Of a stretch of 64,000 bases of DNA, positions 56,352-64,000 are shown piece after piece. Each line of letters starts with the position of its first letter. The first letter of the stretch is position 1. The notes under the pieces are model-generated. The model made no database searches and was not told the DNA's origin. It was given only the letters and a program-made list of their open reading frames with translations. The translations under genes and the position numbers were made by a program. The stretch spans positions 434,001 through 498,000 of the forward strand of contig SIJG01000016.1 of the NCBI GenBank assembly GCA_023374025.1, written 5' to 3'. This DNA is from Heterodera schachtii (Eukaryota; Nematoda; Chromadorea; Rhabditida; Heteroderidae).

Positions 56352-58242
56352 TTGGAGAGCCTGTCGTCGGACTGCAGCTACTTGAGCTGCTTAGGAGGGT
56401 AAAATTTTCAAAAAAATTTTTTTCCAAAATTTTCAAGGAGTTCAACTTTTGTATGATCCGCTGACATTGTTTCTCATTCTTTATGCATGTAGATGAACTT
56501 TAGAATTCGATCATGTTGTCCTTTGTTTTGCATAAAACATTGATGTTGTGATAATTTTTCATTGCCATTTTGACTTTTAGATAGAAAAAAATTCAAAAAA
56601 TGCCGTTTTGAGCCGAGAAAACCTAACGCCGGGCGGGCACTTTTTTGCTTAACAATATGTAAAACAGACCTGACAGATTTTTACGAGAACCCATTACGCG
56701 ATTCTGCTGTTTAGGCAATATACGTAAATCACAATTTTAAAAGCTGAGAAAAAGTCTTTTCCACAATTGATAATATAAAAATATTATTGCCAAAATTGAT
56801 TCAGCGAAAGAATGGCGACAAAATTACGCCGAAATTTAAAGAAATTTTAGTAGCAGTTTCACAAAAAATGTGTGATTAGCAATTGCTACTATTTTGAAAA
56901 CTTAACTCAGAAAATTCTCAAGTGATGAAGCCTTTTTAAAAAACAATAAAAATTGAAAAACGGATGATTCCATTAAATTGAAAAGAATTAATGTTTTAAA
57001 TGACTTTATTTTGTGAGATTAATGAGTAGCGGGCCTGATTCTTAAAAATTTCTACTTAAATGTTGACCTAAAAATGCAAAAACAAGCATAAATCCGCATT
57101 TTCTGGAAAAAAAACTTTTTTTTTTGCTTTGTTTTTATTCAAATAAAATAAAAAAATTTTGTTATTAAAATTGTTGAACAATTATTACATCGATTTTAAT
57201 TTATTTTCATTGAAAAAAACAGATTTTCAGAATTTTCGCCCCAATTTGGTGCTTTTTTCGCTCCTATTTACGTCCATAAATTTTTTTAAATTTTTTTGCC
57301 CCTAAAAACCCGCGCCATATTAATGAGAAATGCATTATAAATATTTATCAATCAGCAAAATGCTCACTGCTGGAGGGGGGTGTGGGTTCTATTCCCAGCC
57401 GAGGCCTAAGATTTTGCCAATTCTTATTAAGAATAAAAACTCATATACCCAGCTCTGACTTATTATGAAATAAGAATTTGAAAAAATTTTCAAAGCAATG
57501 CAAACTGCAATTCTCATTTATCATTTCGATAAAATGAAAAAAATCTTAGAAAAATTAAGAAAATTATTTGAATGAAAAACATTCGTTGATATTTGATATC
57601 TGTTCTTTTGCTCCGTTCGCCAAATCAATTGTGCCAACTTAATCAATGAATAAATTATTCAAAAAGGGACAAAATGCCAAAATCCTACCATCAGCAGAAG
57701 TCCAAATTTAGCCACAAAGTTGGAAGATAAAAGCACCATAAGATTCATTGCTGATAACAGAAGACAATTTCTTACGATTTGACTTGAAAAAGTCACGCGA
57801 ATTTTGGGCATCCAAATGCAAAAAATAATTCTGAATGGAATAATTAGGGTTATAAATTGTGGATTTTGCATATTTTTCTACGCATATACTATGAAGAAAT
57901 GGTCTCAAAAATAGCATTTGTAGGTTAAAAATTTTTGATTTGGTAAAGGTTTCCAGTCCCATGTAAATCCATATTTTGGGGCGTTTTCGGGAATAAATCC
58001 ATATTTCAGCCATTTTTTTGGAAATCTTCATAAGAAAAATAAAACAATGGCGAAAAATAAACTCCTATGGATCGAGTTTTGGATTTTAGAGGATTTATAA
58101 CTTATAGTTTGGCAGTTTTAATCCATATTTGGCCATTTTTGAGCTTTTTCGTTTCGTCCACATTTAGGGCATTAAAGACTTTTATGTCCCTATTTGAGTT
58201 TCATAGTCCATAATTTAAGCGCTATAAATACCAAAAAAAATA
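56352..58242. other. AT-rich spacer, no gene supported
   Basis: Scattered short ORFs without motifs. A GGTTCTATTCCCAGCC segment at about 57379 resembles a tRNA B box but no tRNA fold was found. A TTTTTCATCCATATTT-type repeat lies near 57955-58030. Confidence 0.5.
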
Positions 58243-60121
58243 TTAATAAAATTCAATTAGAATCACTTTCAAATTGTTGAGTCGGAATTGTTCGATCAAA
58301 AGGAAACGGTTGATCAGCGGAATTTCCACGCAATTTGCCAAATGCGTTTCACAACGCGACTTCAGCCAGTCCACCTGAAAGAAGTCGGCCAATTTGAGCA
58401 GCACCAGCACATTTTCAGCTGAAATGCATAATTTAAAAAAAAAAGAATTTTGTATTTCCTTTTTTCTTACGGTTTGGGAGAATCGGACATTGAAGAGCAA
58501 CGGGTGAAATTGCCTCTAAAAAATCCATGAACTGCTCCATGTCCACGCCCAAATCATTCAAAGTGATCAGTCGCTGTTGTTTCTCCCGCATTTCCGTGTT
58601 GAGCATCAGACGGATCACCGGCGAAACGGACATAAGCCAATGGGCGGACACAGTAAGCTGAGACAATAAATGGGGGTGGGGAAGTACGGTATAATTGTCG
58701 GTATTTTAGTAAAGCCCAAAAAAATGGTTGTTGCTTTTTTTAGAAAATTGAATTTCCAAAAAAAACAACAAATTTTAGCATTTAATAAAATAAGGACAAA
58801 AAAGACAGATGTTTGTTTTGCAAAAAAAAATAAAAATAGTGTTAATTTATATATTTTCCATTAAAAAATATTTTTTTGCAAATTTTTGCCAAAAATGCTC
58901 ATTTTTAATGAAAATTTACGAAGGGAAAATGTTTTGCAACAACTAAAAGCCTAAACTGAATAACAACACCTAAACATAATCTTTTAAAAATTAAAAAATT
59001 TTGTTGCAAATAATTTTCAAAGCCGTGCCGAAAATTATTTAACTAAATTTTAAAAAGTCACATAAACAAAAGTAGCAAACAATTCAATTAAAAAATGGTG
59101 TTTTGATATAGCCCATCATCAATAAAAACAAGTGATTTTTGGCTACGCTTTTTTCTTTCGGCACTTTTAAACTAATTTCGCCCACTGAAGCGTCAAAAAT
59201 TTTGGTCGAATCCGCAGAGGGATCCGCGGATTCGACTTTGTTTTCTCTATTTTTGCCTGTTTTTCGCCGATTTGTACAGACAATTCATCGTCCGACGAAT
59301 CAAACGGAGGCAATGGACTTAAGATAAAATAAAATCAAAATATTTCAATAACAAAGTCCAATCAGTTTTAACTTTTTGACGGCCTTTTCGCGCTTTTTGA
59401 GAATTCTGATCACAAATGAGTCAAAAGAATAATCGACATTGAATAGTTCCGAACCGCCCGTGTTGAGCATTTTCGTCTAAAATCGTTTTATTGGTCATTA
59501 AATGTAGATCATCTGGTCATTCGAAACTTACTTGTTTGATCACTTGTGCCCCGTTATTCCATCCCCACAGAATGATTTGTGCAAATGGCACACCCTCCAC
59601 GGAAGCATTGCTAATGTCCTTGACAACGAACACACGACTACAAGTGTTTGTATAAAATTCACTAAATAGTAATTAATTGTAAATTAAAAATTTTTCTAAT
59701 AATTTAAGTGTGATTCGTTTATTCAATAATAAATGCATGTCGTTTATTTTGTAAAAAACATTTAAAATACTGAAATATGTGGAAAACTCTAAAACATGGG
59801 CAAATCCTTTCGTTATTTTTGATAAAAGTCGGCATTTTCAAACAAAAATAAAAATAATTCCAAATAAAATAAAAACATAGAGAAAAATATACAAATCCAA
59901 TTTTAATGGTTGATGTTAGTAAATTAATTATTTAATACTTACAGTGCAGCGAACTGAGTAATTTCGGCAAATTTCACACTGTTATTCTCCCTGTTCATCT
60001 TACAATGTTCACAAAGTTTGATGAAATAATTGTGCTGAGGACAATGGTCAACAGATCCCTTGATCTTGAGATCAGAGAATGATTTTTCGTAAACAACAAT
60101 AAATTTGTCAAAAATGCCCAT
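58243..60121 (-). CDS. BTB/POZ domain protein
   Basis: Exons: 60121 to about 59943, about 59640-59533, 59373-59476, 59147-59317, 58471-58657 and 58243-58418. Start ATG at 60121 directly follows a TTTTAG acceptor, which suggests trans-splicing. N-terminal part: MGIFDKFIVVYEKSF, CPQHNYFIKLCEHCKM, VFVVKDISNASVEGVPF, LFNVDYSFDSFVIRIL. Then a BTB fold: GEISLKVPKEKS, SAHWLMSVSPVIRLML, FMDFLEAISP, NVLVLLKLADFFQVDWLKSRCETHL. BTB domains dimerise and often recruit Cul3. No MATH, BACK or Kelch domain was recognised. The reading frame changes within exon 59147-59317, so either a small intron was missed or there is a frameshift. Confidence 0.78.
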
Positions 60122-60964
60122 TATGGAAATGAAAGCTAAAATTATGCAAAAAAAAAAACATATCAAATAAAGAAATGTAAACGAATTCTTGAATTAAAAT
60201 GCTTAGTAAATAAATTCTAAGCTTAAGCCTAAACCTAGACCAAGCAAGCCTATTAACTCAAATGGTCGAAATTGTTTAAATTTCATTCTGATTTTTAAAC
60301 AAGTTCTTAAAGATTTCAAAAAAAATTTTTGAAATTTATCCAAATCCCATAAAATATATCTGATTGTTGGCTTGTTTAAAAAAATGAGGCTAAATTCATG
60401 GATAAGACTTTACACAACACGAATAAAGATAATTATGACGTTTTTTATGTATATAGTATATGGGAGAAGGAAAGTCGGCGGGTGGGCTGCGTTTTAGTAA
60501 ACAAAAAGTTTCATAATCAACACATCTGCTGTAAACAAAATGCGGTCATACTGTAAACAAATTTTTTTTTGTTACCCCTCTCCAAAGCCGATCATTTATT
60601 AGTAAGTAAGAAGTAACCAATTATAAAATTTATATAAATTTTATATTTTTTAAATAATGAATTATCTCAGTATAAAGAAAGTTTTTTGCGTAAAAATATT
60701 CTATAAAATTATATAATTGCCGTAAAGTCGGGCACATCTGTTCACAAAGTCGGTCTCAGACAGATGCCATTTAAAAAGCCTGTCACAGATTAGTTTAAAT
60801 CCTTTTTGAAAATTCAGTCTTCCCTTCTTTTCGATACGCAAAAAATTGCCCGAAGCAACAAAAACTGGCTTTTGAAGCCTTGTAAGTTTTATGCTAGCCA
60901 TCGTAAATCGCGAAAATTAAAAATTTAAATAAAAGTCGATCTTGTTCTATCCAATGGTAATATA
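60122..60964. other. Spacer upstream of the BTB gene
   Basis: AT-rich; no gene seen. A short minus-strand ORF at 60701-60901 (MASIKLTRLQKPVF) has no family motif. Confidence 0.45.
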
Positions 60965-61697
60965 TAGGGATTCCATTTTTATGTAAGAAAAATCGCGAAA
61001 TATGTATAAAAAATGCTAAAATATGTATGAAATATGTACAAAAACTCCCAAATATGTACGAAAATATGTAAATAAAATTTTTTAAATGGTCATTTTTTCT
61101 GGAAAAAATTCTTCGTAAAAAGTGAACTAATCACAAAATGCCATAAAAAGGACCAAAATAGGCTTTTGAATCACATTTTAGTATTTAAAAAATTAATTTT
61201 TGATATCTGATTTTTGGAAAAAAAATCTTTCTAAAGGGTGAAATTAGCACAAATTTCCATAAAAATGACCAAAATAGGCTTAGAATAATCACCTTTTCGT
61301 ATTTTAAAAATTAGATTCCATTTTTGAGAAAAAAAGACTATTTTTGGGGGCACATTTTCAAAGAAAAATTTTAACTTTCCACAAAAAAATTCTATAAATT
61401 CTCAAAATATGTACGAAAAATTTCGAAATTTTGGATTTTTGGGGGCATTTAATAAAAATTTCGCTAAGAAATCCTCAAAAATTGCAAAATATGTACGAAA
61501 AAATGCGAAAAAGTCCAAAATATGTAAGAAAATATGTACATATGTAATATGTAGAAAAATCCCAAAATATGTATAAATATGTAAATAAAAGTCCCGATTT
61601 TTGTTCGCAAACACAAAAAAGAAAGTGTTTTTCCTACTAATTAGGCTATGGAGAATCCAGGAAAAAAATATGTATTTACATAAAAATGGAATCCCTA
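60965..61697. mobile_element. hAT-like MITE (TAGGGATTCC ends), TSD GTAATATA
   Basis: 733 bp with inverted ends TAGGGATTCCATTTTTATGT and exact 8-bp duplication GTAATATA at 60957-60964 and 61698-61705. The interior is full of AAATATGTACGAAAA repeats. Not coding. Confidence 0.94.
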
Positions 61698-62713
61698 GTA
61701 ATATATCTTATATGCATTTTCCGAGTACAGCTCGGAATGTTCGCTTGAAAATAAGCAGTGTAGTGCTGTTGAGGACCAAAAATTTATTCACAAATTTATG
61801 GATAGAATAACATGGATTCGCCGGTTGGAATTTCCATTTCCCTCCTGAGAAATTTTAATTTAAAAAAAACTAGGGGCTATTGCTAGAGAATGGAATTCAA
61901 TTTAATATAAATATTCACACAGTTAATTTATAAAAAGTATCAAATAAATCCATATTCATTTCAGCGCATAAAATTAAATATATAAATTACAAATTTAAAT
62001 GGAGGAGTAGCAAAGCTTAAAGTGTCACTGATTTTTAAAAAAATATTATTTTTGGGTTTTATTTTCGGTTTTTCTAAAAAAAATCGAAGGGGTTTTCATC
62101 AAAAATCAAAGATAAAGTAAAAAAAAATGCATTGTCCTGGGAACCCGATCAGTGGATAATCCCAATCATTGTTTACTTTTTTTTTACCCAATCGAATCCG
62201 AATCTTAACAGACATTTTAGTTTCATGGTATACGAAACCCAAAAACCATTTTTGTAGCGAACAAAAAATTTTATTCAGTAACTTTAAATTCGTTAACCGG
62301 CTTAAATTTCAAAAAATTTCATATCTTTCAAAAATTATGACCACAAGCAAAGAACATGGGTTACAATTTTTTGATTTGGTGAAGGTTTTTAGTCCATATA
62401 AAAGCATTTTTTGGGGTTTTCGAGAATAAATAATATTTGCCATTTTTTGTATTTTTAGAGCATATTTCGGCCATTTTTGGAAATTTTCACAAAAAAACGA
62501 TAAAAAAGCGAAAATACACCCCCATATGGATCAATTTTTTGGCGAAATCCAAAAAAATACTCCTTTAAAATTTTGCGCCTTTTGTAAGACTTTTTGAAAA
62601 TTTATGTAAAAAAAGTAATTGATTGTTCTAGCATATGTGTATTAAAAATTTAAAAAATTTTGAAATTTCAATATAAATTTGGAAACCAAAATTTTTTGCA
62701 CTTGTCTAAAAAA
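61698..62713. other. AT-rich spacer
   Basis: No gene seen. Contains a partial repeat near 62390 similar to that at 57955. Confidence 0.45.
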
Positions 62714-63544
62714 TAGAGTCCGGCGGGATCGGGACTCCCGCGGGATTTTACGGGATTCCCGCTCCCGACTGCCGCTTTTTTCGGTGAACGGGATTTTTAC
62801 GGGGTTCCCGTTCTGGACTCCCGTCCCGGAAAATTTTGAACTACCGATCCCGCTCCCGCTCCCGGAAATTTTTACCCAAAAACGGGAGTAAAAATGCACT
62901 GGTAAGAATTGAGTTTTTTGGTAAAAATAATGATTTTTCATTGAAAATCTGTTAAATATATAGCCAAAATTTCAAAAAAAATTTTCCCGGCGGCGCCTAT
63001 CGGCACCGCCGGAATCTTAAAATCCTTAATTTTCTTAAAAAAATGCCTCTAATTTTCAAAAATTTGCTATTTTTGGACATAATCTGACAATGTATTGTAT
63101 TTTAAATATTCAATTTTTTTTCCCCCTGCGGCGCCTATCGGCACCGCCGGCCTCCCTTTTCCACCCTGGTCACCACCAAAAAGTTTTTTCAAAAATAAGC
63201 CGCAAAAAATTGTTAAAATTAATAAAGGGAGTCAACAAATAAATTATTAAAAATTATTTGAAGAAATTTGAAAAAATTAGTGATTTTCGACCCATAAATA
63301 TGATTTTTTAATTTCAAATTCTGCTTACTAATTTTTCTGTCTATTTTTTCTTTAATAAAAGGATTTTCCTTCAAATTTGTGCATTAAAAATATTTTTGTT
63401 AGTTTTTAATTAAATTTTCGAATTACTCCCGCTCCCGCCCGGGAATCCCGTAAAATTTCTGCGGGATTTTAACGGGAGCGGGATTTTCACGGGATTCCCG
63501 ATCCCGCTCCCGCTCCCGGAAAATTTTTTTTTTACCGGACTCTA
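62714..63544. mobile_element. hAT-like MITE (TAGAGTCCGG ends)
   Basis: 831 bp. Ends TAGAGTCCGG / CCGGACTCTA; flanks CTAAAAAA (62706-62713) and CTAAAAAC (63545-63552), 7 of 8 bases identical. It is closely related to the 34900-35775 element, with GCGGGATTCCCG/CTCCCG palindromes near both ends and two GCGCCTATCGGCACCGCCGG hairpins inside (about 62990 and 63128). Confidence 0.92.
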
Positions 63545-64000
63545 CTAAAAACACTGCTTAGCAATTGTTTTGGTGGTTCTAAAATCAATTCTGAATTTTA
63601 CACAATTTTTGTACATTTTTTGAGGGTTAAAAGTAATTGTTAGAATTTTTTAAGGCATATTTTAGTGTATAATTTGGCTTTTTTTTTCAAATTTTTAAAT
63701 TTTAACAAAGAAACGAAAATAAGATATGCTAATTGCTCAGAAACGAAAATTTATTGTCCCAAAAAAAATAAAAAAATCAAACAAATTCAAATTTTAATGA
63801 ACGATGGAAATTAATTGTAAAATTCAAATGCAAATGACATTTTATGATGGAAGGGGCATTTTGCCAATAATTTTGTGCAAATCATGTTACACAGCACATG
63901 AGCGTGAATGTGTTGTGGGTGCAACCTATGATAAAGTGAATTATTTTTTACATTTCCAAATTTTACATTTTCCCTTTTTTCTCTAGCGCTATCATTTCAA
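63545..64000. other. Spacer ending in a partial satellite unit
   Basis: The final bases (63905-64000) match the 53440-54160 satellite-like units (GATAAAGTGAATTATTTT...TTTTTTCTCTAG). A short ORF at 63804-63986 has no motif. Confidence 0.5.

Noticed and set aside
57360..57410. Possible tRNA or SINE (GGTTCTATTCCCAGCC)
   Set aside because: B-box-like only; no full cloverleaf and no clear A box.

Overview
Eukaryotic, AT-rich nematode DNA. The genes are split by many tiny introns (often 35-60 nt). At least three introns use GC-AG instead of GT-AG. Families typical of nematodes are present: a carboxypeptidase ending in a ShKT domain, a DC-STAMP sperm-type membrane protein and a FLYWCH/MULE transposase. 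The frequent GC donors, a small secreted Cys-rich gene with an ATGCCA hexamer just upstream, and the repeat content suggest a plant-parasitic cyst nematode (Heteroderidae: Globodera/Heterodera). That placement is inference. All calls come from reading the sequence; no database search was run.

Gene-dense left half (1-32 kb). In order: a partial BRMS1/Sds3-like gene (-), ZNHIT1 (-), Rab14 (+), RidA (+), a small Cys-rich gene (-), a TFIIIC110/GTF3C2-like AT-hook and WD-repeat gene (-), an unrecognised alpha-helical protein (-), glycerol kinase (-), a short Lys-rich protein with an N-terminal hydrophobic leader (+), an M14 carboxypeptidase with a huge Glu/Lys/Gly repeat and a C-terminal ShKT domain (-), and a DC-STAMP/SPE-42-like membrane protein (-). 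These are mostly housekeeping functions: chromatin, Pol III transcription, vesicle traffic, reactive-imine clean-up and glycerol metabolism. Several minus-strand genes lie head-to-tail at short spacing (GK, helical protein, GTF3C2, Cys-rich gene), which could be an operon.

Mobile right half (32-64 kb). A 2.5-kb foldback element with an exact 8-bp target duplication lies 43 bp upstream of the DC-STAMP start codon. It is followed by hAT-like MITEs. A FLYWCH/MULE relic (+) is interrupted by a MULE carrying its own minus-strand transposase and, further on, by an 8.1-kb Ty3/gypsy-type LTR retrotransposon. That retrotransposon has one open 2,372-codon gag-pol frame ending in an SGNH-hydrolase-like domain and an Arg/Gly-rich tail. 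Then come a decayed Polinton/Maverick-type DNA polymerase B relic, an F-box-like ORF, a gene made of tandemly duplicated exon-intron units, a satellite-like array, a 106-aa secreted Cys-rich protein, a BTB/POZ gene and more hAT-like MITEs.

The main theme is saturation by non-autonomous inverted-repeat elements. Six insertions have exact or near-exact 8-bp target duplications, and several sit in introns or next to start codons of otherwise intact genes.
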